Assembly (NCBI GenBank): GCA_017456105.1
Contig: JAFTKA010000015.1
Location: 1-29,238 of the forward strand
Origin: Oscillospiraceae bacterium
Lineage (GTDB): Bacteria; Bacillota_A; Clostridia; Oscillospirales; Oscillospiraceae
DNA length: 29,238 nucleotides
Direction: 5' to 3'
A model generated the notes under the pieces. That model saw only the letters and a list, made by a program, of their open reading frames with translations. It was not told the DNA's origin and did not search any database. The position numbers and the translations under genes were made by a program. Below, piece after piece: positions 9,139-15,658 of this stretch (its first letter is position 1; each line of letters opens with the position of its first letter).

Positions 9139-10329
9139 TTACTTAGCAGCATTGACCAGCTCAGCGGTATCCTGAGCGATCATCAGCTCTTCGTTGGTGG
9201 GAACGATCCACACCTCTACCTTGGAGTCGGCAGTGGAGATCTTCATCTCCTTGCCACGGTTACCGTTCAGCTCGGGATCGATCTTCACACCCATGAAGCT
9301 CAGATACTCACAAACGGCAGCACGGACATTTACGTCGTTTTCGCCAACACCGGCGGTGAAGGTCAGAACATCAATGCCGTTCAGAGCAGCGGCGTAAGCA
9401 CCTACGTACTTGGCAACCTCGTAGCAGAACTTATCCCGGGCCAGAGCACAGTTCTCGTCGCCCTTCTTGGCACCGTCTTCCAGATCACGGAAGTCGGAGG
9501 AAATACCGGAGACAGCCAGCATACCGGACTTCTTGTTCAGAATGTTCAGGCACTCATCGACGCTGTAGCCGTACTTGTTGCACAGGAACTGTACAACAGC
9601 GGGATCGATGTCGCCGGAACGGGTACCCATGGGAACACCGGCCAGGGGAGTCAGACCCATGGTGGTATCCTGGCACTTGCCGTCCTTGATAGCAGACATG
9701 GAAGAGCCGTTGCCCAGATGGCAGTTGACCATCTTGAACTCCTTCTTGCCCACCAGCTCGGCAGTACGCTTGGCAACATATTTGTGGGAAGTGCCGTGGA
9801 AGCCGTAGCGGCGGATAGAGTCGTTCTCATAGTACTCAGTGGGGATCGCGTAACGGTAAGCCTTGGGAGGCATGGTCATGTGGAAAGCGGTGTCGAACAC
9901 AGCCACCTGAGGAGTCTTGGGCATAACAGCCTGGCAAGCCTCGATACCCATCAGGTTGGCGGGATTGTGGAGAGGTCCCAGGGGAATGCACTTCTTGATT
10001 GCCTTGATTACGTCGTCGTTGATGATGCAGGAGTCGAAGAACTCCATACCGCCGTGCAGCACACGGTGGCCGACGGCATCGATCTCGTCAACACTCTTGA
10101 TCACACCGACTTCGGGATCCTGCAGAATCTCCAGCGTGGCGGCAATGGCCTCGGAGTGGGTGGGCATAGGGATATCCTTAACCACCTTCTCGTCGCCAAC
10201 CTTGTGGTTCAGACGGCCGTCGATACCGATACGCTCGCACAGACCCTTGGCGGAAACCTCACCGGTCTCGGGATTCATCAGCTGATACTTCAAGCTGGAG
10301 CTGCCAGCGTTGATAATCAGAACATTCAT
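9139..10329 (-). CDS. ackA: Acetate kinase
   Basis: A 396-residue ASKHA-fold kinase converting acetyl phosphate and ADP to acetate and ATP, the ATP-yielding step of acetate fermentation. Family motifs are intact: NAGSSSLKY at 7-15, GHRVLHGG, VFDTAFH with the catalytic Asp, RYGFHGTSH, CHLGNGSS, GTRSGDIDP and the C-terminal TNEE. Length is that of typical acetate kinases. The ATG at 10329 has GGAGG (10339-10343) 9 bases upstream; the open frame continues upstream without a ribosome site. A phosphotransacetylase gene, often beside ackA, is not in the window. It is divergent from tmcAL across 142 bases; no consensus promoter is clear there, though a TATACT lies at 10387-10382 on the - strand. Confidence 0.97.
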   Translation of the reverse strand: MNVLIINAGSSSLKYQLMNPETGEVSAKGLCERIGIDGRLNHKVGDEKVVKDIPMPTHSEAIAATLEILQDPEVGVIKSVDEIDAVGHRVLHGGMEFFDSCIINDDVIKAIKKCIPLGPLHNPANLMGIEACQAVMPKTPQVAVFDTAFHMTMPPKAYRYAIPTEYYENDSIRRYGFHGTSHKYVAKRTAELVGKKEFKMVNCHLGNGSSMSAIKDGKCQDTTMGLTPLAGVPMGTRSGDIDPAVVQFLCNKYGYSVDECLNILNKKSGMLAVSGISSDFRDLEDGAKKGDENCALARDKFCYEVAKYVGAYAAALNGIDVLTFTAGVGENDVNVRAAVCEYLSFMGVKIDPELNGNRGKEMKISTADSKVEVWIVPTNEELMIAQDTAELVNAAK

Positions 10330-10471
10330 GGGAAATAGCCTCCTAAAATAAATTATGTTTTCTTTTTCGCTTATTTGTGATAGTATAAGCACATACAGCA
10401 TTATTCTATAATATTTTTTTGGATTTCTCAACCCCTGAATGGAAAATTTTTCTGCAAAGGAGGGCTTTTTT

Positions 10472-11605
10472 GTGATTACCGGTATCATTTGTGAATATAA
10501 TCCCCTGCATTTGGGACATAAGAAGCAGCTGGACCTGATCCGGAAGGCCGATCCTGAGGGCAGCATCGTGTGCCTGATGAGCGGAAACTATGTCCAGCGG
10601 GGCAAGCCTGCTATATTGGACAAGTCCCTGCGGGCGGAGGCGGCGATTCTGGCAGGTGCGGACCTGGTGCTGGAGCTGCCGGTAAATGCCTGCCTGTCTT
10701 CGGCAGAGGGCTTTGCCCAGGAGGGCGTGCGTATCTTAAATAAGATCTGCAACACGCTTTGCTTCGGTGCGGAAACTGCGGACAAGGAAACCCTTCTCAA
10801 GACGGCTCGGGTGCTGCTGAGTCCGAAGTTTGCTCAGGAGCTGAGCATGCAGATGGAGAAAGGTTTATCCTATCCTGCGGCCTGCCAGGCGGCGTTGGAG
10901 AAACTGAACGTGAGCGGAGAGCTGCTCCGCAGGCCCAATGATATTCTGGCAACCGAATACTGCAAGGCCATTTTAAAGCAAAAGGCCTCCTTGGACATTA
11001 TGCCCATCGGTCGGGCAGGGGATTACCACGATACTGCGATAGATCCGGAAAATCCCTCGGCAACCGCAGTCCGGGAGCTGATGGTGTCCGGCGGCTCATG
11101 GCAGGCCTATGTGCCGTCAGCGGACATTCTGACGGGTACGCTGCATACTCTGGAGCAGGGAGAAAAGGCCATTCTCAGCCGCTTGCGGACTATGACCGAT
11201 GAGGAATTTGAAAACCTGCCCCACGGCTCTGAGGGTCTGTGGCGGAAGCTGATGCACAACGCCCGCAAGGGTAGCTCCCTGGAAGAAATTTTAGAAGCAG
11301 TTAAGTCCAAACGATACCCACGTACAAGGCTTGACAGAATGGTCATGTGTGCCTTCCTGGGACTGACGGCAGAGGACATCAAAACACCTGCACCCTATGT
11401 GCGGATTCTGGCCTTTAATGACAAGGGCCGGCAGATTTTGAAAGGCAGCAAAGAAAAGCTTACGCTTGTCAATGCCGGGGAGCAGGTGGACAGTCCCTAT
11501 CAGGCACTGGAGACCCGCTGCGGCCGGCTCTACGGTTTGTTTTCCCAAAGCCCGGAATCCCCGGAAATCGAAAAAGAACGCAGGGTTTGCTATATCAGCA
11601 AATAA
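10472..11605 (+). CDS. tmcAL: tRNA(Met) cytidine acetate ligase (TmcAL) family nucleotidyltransferase
   Basis: A 377-residue protein of the TmcAL/YlbM family. In Bacillus subtilis this enzyme uses acetate and ATP to make N4-acetylcytidine at the wobble base of elongator tRNA-Met. The N-terminal nucleotidyltransferase signature is clear: ICEYNPLHLGH with HxGH at 13-16 and GNYVQRGKPA. The GTG at 10472 is the likely start because GGAGGG (10459-10464) lies 7 bases upstream and homologues begin at VITGI; an ATG at 10439 has no ribosome site. It is divergent from ackA, and both proteins act in acetate/acetyl-phosphate chemistry, though the neighbourhood need not be functional. Confidence 0.9.
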   Translation: MITGIICEYNPLHLGHKKQLDLIRKADPEGSIVCLMSGNYVQRGKPAILDKSLRAEAAILAGADLVLELPVNACLSSAEGFAQEGVRILNKICNTLCFGAETADKETLLKTARVLLSPKFAQELSMQMEKGLSYPAACQAALEKLNVSGELLRRPNDILATEYCKAILKQKASLDIMPIGRAGDYHDTAIDPENPSATAVRELMVSGGSWQAYVPSADILTGTLHTLEQGEKAILSRLRTMTDEEFENLPHGSEGLWRKLMHNARKGSSLEEILEAVKSKRYPRTRLDRMVMCAFLGLTAEDIKTPAPYVRILAFNDKGRQILKGSKEKLTLVNAGEQVDSPYQALETRCGRLYGLFSQSPESPEIEKERRVCYISK

Positions 11606-11607
11606 AG

Positions 11608-11638
11608 AACGCACCCAAAGAATTTTGGGTGCGTTTTT
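11608..11638 (+). terminator. Terminator of tmcAL
   Basis: Perfect 12-bp stem (11608-11619 with 11624-11635), four-base loop GAAT and a T run to 11638, beginning 3 bases past the stop codon. Confidence 0.85.
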
Positions 11639-11700
11639 GCACAAAAAGACAGATGTTTTTTAGGCAAATACACGAAAAGTGAAAACAACCAAATTTATCA

Positions 11701-11729
11701 TTGAAATCTAACAGCAGTTCGTGTATAAT
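11701..11729 (+). promoter_or_regulatory. Sigma-A promoter of the EF-G-like gene
   Basis: TTGAAA (11701-11706), a 17-base spacer and TATAAT (11724-11729). The leader of about 60 bases holds a GCGGTG/CACCGC hairpin (11740-11755 area) and a GGGAG/CTCCC pair just before the ribosome site AAAGGAG. Confidence 0.85.
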
Positions 11730-11796
11730 GTCTGTATTGCGGTGTTTGCACCGCTTGTAAGTTGGAGGGAGGATACTCCCGAAAGGAGAATGTAAT

Positions 11797-13863
11797 ATGT
11801 ACACAGCTAATTCGATTCGCAACATCTGCTTGCTGGGCCACAGTGGCAGCGGCAAGACCGCTCTGGCAGAGAGCTTACTTTACATGACCGGTGCTATCGA
11901 CCGGATCGGCAAGAATGCCGACGGCAACACCGTATGCGACTATGATCCTGAAGAGATCCGCCGCAATATTTCTATCAGCACCGCTCTGGTTCCTCTGGAG
12001 TATAAGAATACCAAGATCAATCTTTTGGACACCCCCGGCGGCTTTGATTTCTCCGGTGCGGTAGTAGAAGCTCTCCGTGCAGCCGATGCAGCCATTTTAG
12101 TCTGCTCTGCCAAGGACGGCATTACCGTTGGCTTTGAGAAGGCTTGGGATTACTGTGAAGAGCGGAATATGCCCTGCTTCGTCTACATCTCCAAGACCGA
12201 CGAAGACAATGCCGATTACAACGCCACCTTCAATGCCCTGCGTGAAAAGTACGGCAACCGGATCGCCCCTGTTGTTGTTCCCATTTGGGACGCCAACCGG
12301 AAAGTTACCGGCATCATCGATGTGCTCAATAAGCGTGCCTACGAGATGCAGAAGCTCAAGAGAGTGGAGATCGAAGTGCCTGAAGGCAAGGACGAGGTCA
12401 TTGCCGAGTTCAACGACGCTCTGAAGGAGTCCGTTGCTGAGACCAGCGACGAGTTTATGGACAAGTTCTTCGGCGGTGAAGACTTTACTTACGCCGAAAT
12501 GATCAAGGGTATGCACAAGGGCGTGCTGGACCGGACACTGTTCCCGGTTCTGTGCGGCTCCGGTGTGGACTGCCTGGGAAGCCTGATGCTGATGGATCAC
12601 ATCATTGACCTGCTTCCAAACCCCATTGAGGGCAACTATCACAAGGCTACCAAGGCTGACGGCACTACCGAGGAGTTCGTGGTATCTCCCGGCGGCGTTC
12701 CCTCTGCTTTCGTATTTAAGACCGTTTCCGATCAGTACGGCAAGTACTCCTACGTGAAGGTCCTGTCCGGCGACATCACCTCCGACACTACTTTGGTCAA
12801 CGCCCGTACCGGCGAGACTGAGAAGCTGGGCCGTCTGTACTCCATGTGCGGCAAGAAGGCCAGCGAGATCAAGTGCCTGTCCTGCGGCGATATCGGTGCC
12901 ATCGGCAAGATGGACAAGGTCAAGACCGGCGATACCCTGTGCGATCCCCGTAAGGTGGTCAGCCTGAAGGGCCTGCCCTATGCCGAGCCCTGCTACGCCA
13001 TGGCTATCTCTCCCAAGGCCAAGGGTCAGGAAGATAAGGTCGCAGCCGGCCTGCAGAGACTGAACGAGGAAGATCCCTCCTTCACTCTGGAGAACAATGC
13101 CGAAACCAAGCAGATGGTGATCTCCGGTCAGGGCGACCAGCAGCTGGACGTTTTGGTTACCAAGCTGAAGAGCCGTTTCGGTGTGGACGCAGAGCTGAGC
13201 CCCGCCAAGGTGGCATACCGTGAGAAGATCAAGAAGAAGGTCGAAGCTCACGGCCGTCATAAGAAGCAGACCGGCGGCTCCGGCCAGTTCGGTGATGTAT
13301 GGGTACGCTTTGAGCCTCAGGAAGAGCAGGACGACCTGATCTTCGACGTAGAGGTTGTCGGCGGTGCCGTTCCCAAGAACTTCAACCCCGCTGTTGAAAA
13401 GGGTATTCAGGAAGCTATCAAGAAGGGCCCCCTGGCAGGTTATCCCATGGTTGGCCTGAAGGCTGTTCTGTATGACGGCTCTTACCACCCTGTTGACTCC
13501 AACGAAATGGCCTTTAAGCTGGCCGCTATCCTGGCTTTCAAGGAGGCTATGCCCAATGCAATGCCCACCCTGTTGGAGCCTGTTGGTGCATTGGCAGTTA
13601 CCGTGCCTGACAGCTACATGGGAGATGTGATCGGCGATCTGAACAAGCGCCGTGGCCGTGTTATGGGTATGAACCCCGATAATAAGGGCAACTCTGTTGT
13701 TGAGGCTGAGGTTCCCATGGCTGAGATGAGCAGCTACGCCATCGACCTGCGTGCTATGACTCAGGCTCGCGGCTCCTTCACCCTCCGCTTCGAGCGGTAC
13801 GAGGAAGTGCCCAAGGCAAATCAGCAGAAGATCATCGACGAAGCCAAGAAGGACGAAGAATAA
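11797..13863 (+). CDS. Elongation factor G-like translational GTPase (EF-G paralogue)
   Basis: A 688-residue protein with the full EF-G domain order. The G domain has P-loop GHSGSGKT (14-21), G3 DTPGGFDF (78-85) and G4 SKTD (132-135). Domain II follows, then domain III, domain IV with TGGSGQFGDVWV near 490, and domain V ending in FTLRFERYEEV. Canonical EF-G has GHVDAGKT, DTPGHVDF and NKMD, so this is a paralogue of the EF-G2 kind. The catalytic His of G3 is Gly83 and the G4 Asn is Ser132, so GTP hydrolysis and base recognition may be altered. Start at the ATG with AAAGGAG upstream. Codon use is strongly biased, suggesting high expression. It has its own promoter and terminator. Its last 28 codons recur at 15377-15460. 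Role unknown; ribosome-associated GTPase is the family inference. Confidence 0.9.
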   Translation: MYTANSIRNICLLGHSGSGKTALAESLLYMTGAIDRIGKNADGNTVCDYDPEEIRRNISISTALVPLEYKNTKINLLDTPGGFDFSGAVVEALRAADAAILVCSAKDGITVGFEKAWDYCEERNMPCFVYISKTDEDNADYNATFNALREKYGNRIAPVVVPIWDANRKVTGIIDVLNKRAYEMQKLKRVEIEVPEGKDEVIAEFNDALKESVAETSDEFMDKFFGGEDFTYAEMIKGMHKGVLDRTLFPVLCGSGVDCLGSLMLMDHIIDLLPNPIEGNYHKATKADGTTEEFVVSPGGVPSAFVFKTVSDQYGKYSYVKVLSGDITSDTTLVNARTGETEKLGRLYSMCGKKASEIKCLSCGDIGAIGKMDKVKTGDTLCDPRKVVSLKGLPYAEPCYAMAISPKAKGQEDKVAAGLQRLNEEDPSFTLENNAETKQMVISGQGDQQLDVLVTKLKSRFGVDAELSPAKVAYREKIKKKVEAHGRHKKQTGGSGQFGDVWVRFEPQEEQDDLIFDVEVVGGAVPKNFNPAVEKGIQEAIKKGPLAGYPMVGLKAVLYDGSYHPVDSNEMAFKLAAILAFKEAMPNAMPTLLEPVGALAVTVPDSYMGDVIGDLNKRRGRVMGMNPDNKGNSVVEAEVPMAEMSSYAIDLRAMTQARGSFTLRFERYEEVPKANQQKIIDEAKKDEE

Positions 13864-13868
13864 AACTA

Positions 13869-13894
13869 AGGGACTGCCCTCTAGGGCAGTCCCT
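13869..13894 (+). terminator. Terminator after the EF-G-like gene
   Basis: Perfect 11-bp stem (13869-13879 with 13884-13894), loop TCTA, followed by ATTTGT. It begins 5 bases past the stop and is unrelated in sequence to the hairpin behind the duplicated gene end at 15472. Confidence 0.75.
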
Positions 13895-13961
13895 ATTTGT
13901 GCAACCTCGATAAAGTCCGGGGCGCTTTTTTGTGGAACAGGTAGATTTCGCTGCTGAGGAC

Positions 13962-13990
13962 TTGAAAAAGCCTTAGAAATATGCTATATT
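13962..13990 (+). promoter_or_regulatory. Promoter of a mini transcription unit
   Basis: TTGAAA (13962-13967), a 17-base spacer and TATATT (13985-13990) preceded by TGC, an extended -10. Confidence 0.7.
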
Positions 13991-14043
13991 TTTCTTGCAA
14001 GCAGGAGTCCTGCTTGACACCGGAATGATGGGAGGAAATCGTC

Positions 14044-14097
14044 ATGAATGTACTTTCTTTCAGGCCCGGTTTTTCGTTCCCGCAACTTAAGCTGTAA
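14044..14097 (+). CDS. Possible 17-residue peptide
   Basis: ATG at 14044 with GGGAGG (14030-14035) 8 bases upstream; the product would be MNVLSFRPGFSFPQLKL. It is not hydrophobic enough for a typical type I toxin. The only support is the good ribosome site and its place between a promoter and a terminator. An overlapping frame from 14025 (21 codons) has no ribosome site. Function unknown. Confidence 0.35.
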   Translation: MNVLSFRPGFSFPQLKL

Positions 14098-14130
14098 CTC
14101 CCTGCCCCGGAGAACAAAATAACTTTCGCG

Positions 14131-14173
14131 AACGCATAAGCCGGACCTGAGTCCAGAGGCTTATGCGTTTTTT
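14131..14173 (+). terminator. Terminator of the mini transcription unit
   Basis: A 12-bp stem (14131-14142 with 14158-14169) extended by an inner GGAC/GTCC stem (14143-14146 with 14151-14154), a three-base bulge, then TTTTTT. It ends about 10 bases before the ribosome site of the next gene, a position that would allow attenuation. Confidence 0.85.
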
Positions 14174-14197
14174 GTGCCCTACGAAAGGAGAAATGCT

Positions 14198-14503
14198 ATG
14201 AATCGTAAAAAGCTTTTAATTGCCATTATCGCCATTGTCTTGGTGGTAGCTGTCTTGCTGGTAATTTATTTTGATTACCGGTCAAAGCACAGTATATCCC
14301 TTATGAGCGATGAAGAACTGCTACAATATTTTGAAGATAACAATATTCAGCTTTCGAAGAAACTCGACACATCTACAATTCGCTGGATGATAAAAACATT
14401 AGAGAGTGATCCTGACTCCGATGCTTGCACTGCTACAAATTATGAGAAGGTATTTAATGAGCTCCGCATGGTTGTTAAAGAACATTACGGAATCACGCCA
14501 TAA
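14198..14503 (+). CDS. Small membrane-anchored protein, function unknown
   Basis: 101 residues: Lys/Arg-rich start, one membrane helix (about 5-24), then a charged extracytoplasmic part with LMSDEELLQYFEDNNI and a helical C-terminus. No family recognised. The ATG at 14198 has AAAGGAG (14184-14190) at good spacing; an upstream in-frame GTG has none. Codons are AT-rich, unlike the neighbouring EF-G-like gene. It is followed 59 bases later by the secreted protein gene and is probably co-transcribed with it. Both lie in the cassette between the two EF-G-like gene ends. An accessory or immunity partner of the secreted protein is speculation. Confidence 0.75.
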   Translation: MNRKKLLIAIIAIVLVVAVLLVIYFDYRSKHSISLMSDEELLQYFEDNNIQLSKKLDTSTIRWMIKTLESDPDSDACTATNYEKVFNELRMVVKEHYGITP

Positions 14504-14562
14504 GAATATGGCTTTGATTTAGTAGGCAAACAATAAGGTTTTTTCAAAAAGGAGGATTTACT

Positions 14563-15363
14563 ATGAAACGGTTATTTGCTTTGTTAATGGCCCTCTGTAT
14601 GTTCTTATCGGTTACAATATTTACTGTATCGGCAGAAGAAGTTGATGTTTTTGCCACGGTTGGAGAAGAATCCGCCCGTGCAGTAGCTTATACACTACAA
14701 TACAGTACAAAGTACGATTGGGATGCTAGTACTATGCCTAAGTATAATTGCTATGCTTATGTTCTGGGCAAAACAGATAAATTTTACGACCCGGGTGATT
14801 TCTCAGGAGGATCCTATAACGATGAAGAAAACGTCGGTGAACTTGCAGCACTGATAGAAGCGGATTTGAAAGAAGGACTCAATAAAGATTGTGTAAAGAT
14901 ATTAACCACTCTCCCATCTTCTACATCCGGATGGTCGGTCATCGCTGCAAGAAAAGACACAACCCACGATTCCATCACTGGAGACAATGATTTTCACGTT
15001 GCAATGAAAGATGGCTCCAGTTGGTATCATAAGCCGGGTGGTACAGCGATTCTGAAGTTCAACAGTGCACCTTCAAATTCCGTCGCCTGGACAAATGAAT
15101 GGTATGATTCTCAAGGTTATCACGATGGTTTTGTTGAGTATGAAAGTGAACTTCGCTTTATCCTGTACAAATCCGAACATGGCTCAACAACGTATAAGTA
15201 CACCGGACAGAATTATCATTCCGGAACACGGCATTACTACCAGTACGGTGATTTGTGCGCGGACTGCGGGAAATACACCTATACCGAGTGGATTAGCTCC
15301 GCCTGTTCCGGTCCTCCCTGTTCCAATGTAATGGGCATTACCCCTACTCCTGAAGTTAGCTGA
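14563..15363 (+). CDS. Secreted Cys/His protein, possible papain-like peptidase or amidase
   Basis: 266 residues with a clear signal peptide (KRLF, hydrophobic core, VSA cut before E25). The mature part has YNCYAYVLG with C63 and later NDFHVAMKDGSSWYHKPGG with H145 and H156. A Cys in a short helix followed by a His on a strand is the arrangement of papain/NlpC-like enzymes, so a secreted peptidase or amidase is plausible but unproved. The C-terminus has four cysteines, CADCG (C232, C235) and CSGPPC (C248, C253), which look like a small metal- or disulfide-stabilised module. Start ATG with AAGGAGG upstream. AT-rich: a hand count of 14701-14760 gives 21 G+C of 60. The stop is 13 bases before the duplicated EF-G-like gene end. 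Confidence 0.75.
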   Translation: MKRLFALLMALCMFLSVTIFTVSAEEVDVFATVGEESARAVAYTLQYSTKYDWDASTMPKYNCYAYVLGKTDKFYDPGDFSGGSYNDEENVGELAALIEADLKEGLNKDCVKILTTLPSSTSGWSVIAARKDTTHDSITGDNDFHVAMKDGSSWYHKPGGTAILKFNSAPSNSVAWTNEWYDSQGYHDGFVEYESELRFILYKSEHGSTTYKYTGQNYHSGTRHYYQYGDLCADCGKYTYTEWISSACSGPPCSNVMGITPTPEVS

Positions 15364-15376
15364 TTTTTACGCGATT

Positions 15377-15460
15377 ACCCTCCGCTTTGAGCGGTATGAG
15401 GAAGTGCCTAAGGCCAACCAGCAGAAGATCATCGAAGAAGCCAAGAAGGACGAAGAATAA
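15377..15460 (+). pseudogene. Displaced 3' end of an EF-G-like gene
   Basis: These 84 bases match 13780-13863, the last 28 codons with stop of the EF-G-like gene, at 78 of 84 positions with no gaps. All six differences are at third codon positions and only one changes the residue (Asp to Glu). There is no start, no ribosome site and no upstream part, so it is not expressed as such. Weak similarity may extend left to CGCG near 15370. Own terminator follows at 15472. Confidence 0.9.
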
Positions 15461-15471
15461 TCCTACATTTC

Positions 15472-15502
15472 AAAAGCGGCACAGGAAACTGTGCCGCTTT
15501 TT
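15472..15502 (+). terminator. Terminator behind the displaced gene end
   Basis: Perfect 13-bp stem (15472-15484 with 15489-15501), GAAA loop and T run. Probably the original terminator of the EF-G-like gene before the cassette arrived; it now serves the secreted protein gene. Confidence 0.8.
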
Positions 15503-15505
15503 ACA

Positions 15506-15535
15506 TTGGCAAATTGGAAGAAGATGTGCTATAAT
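15506..15535 (+). promoter_or_regulatory. Promoter of the rRNA methyltransferase gene
   Basis: TTGGCA (15506-15511), 18-base spacer, TATAAT (15530-15535) with an upstream TGC (extended -10). The resulting leader contains the whole inverted-repeat element at 15537-15645. Confidence 0.75.
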
Positions 15536-15536
15536 G

Positions 15537-15645
15537 AATTGAAAATTGAAAGTTGAAAGTTGTGGTATTTGCTTACGCAAATGTTTTGAAATCGTCCGCA
15601 AAGCGGACACCATAATTTTCAATTGTCCATTGTCAATTGTCAATT
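15537..15645. repeat. Inverted-repeat element with two inner hairpins in the rsmF leader
   Basis: Outer arms are AATTGAAAATTGAAAGTTG... (15537-15565) and the imperfect complement ending ...TGTCAATTGTCAATT (15610-15645). Inside are hairpins 15567-15572/15577-15582 (ATTTGC/GCAAAT) and 15594-15599/15603-15608 (GTCCGC/GCGGAC). The arms consist of short TTGAAA/TTGACA-type direct repeats. It looks like a MITE- or REP-type repeat and would fold into a three-way junction in RNA. There is no coding capacity. Confidence 0.6.
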
Positions 15646-15658
15646 AACGGAGGTTATT

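Larger units (their letters stand above)
13998..14173 (+). ncRNA. Candidate structured leader or small RNA
   Basis: Downstream of the promoter at 13962-13990 comes a perfect 8-bp hairpin (13998-14005 with 14009-14016), a ribosome site with a 17-codon frame, and a strong terminator at 14131-14173. It resembles no riboswitch class I can name. It may be an attenuating leader for the gene at 14198, or a separate small RNA or peptide gene. Confidence 0.4.

Noticed and set aside
10330..10566. Upstream extension of the ackA frame
   Set aside because: It overlaps the start of tmcAL on the other strand; MNVLIINAGSSS with GGAGG is the standard start.
13998..14173. Type I toxin or a known riboswitch
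   Set aside because: The 17-residue peptide has no membrane-helix character, and the leader matches none of the riboswitch consensus patterns I can recall.
15537..15645. Possible CRISPR or short tandem repeat array
   Set aside because: Repeats are very short and form one inverted structure, with no regular spacers.
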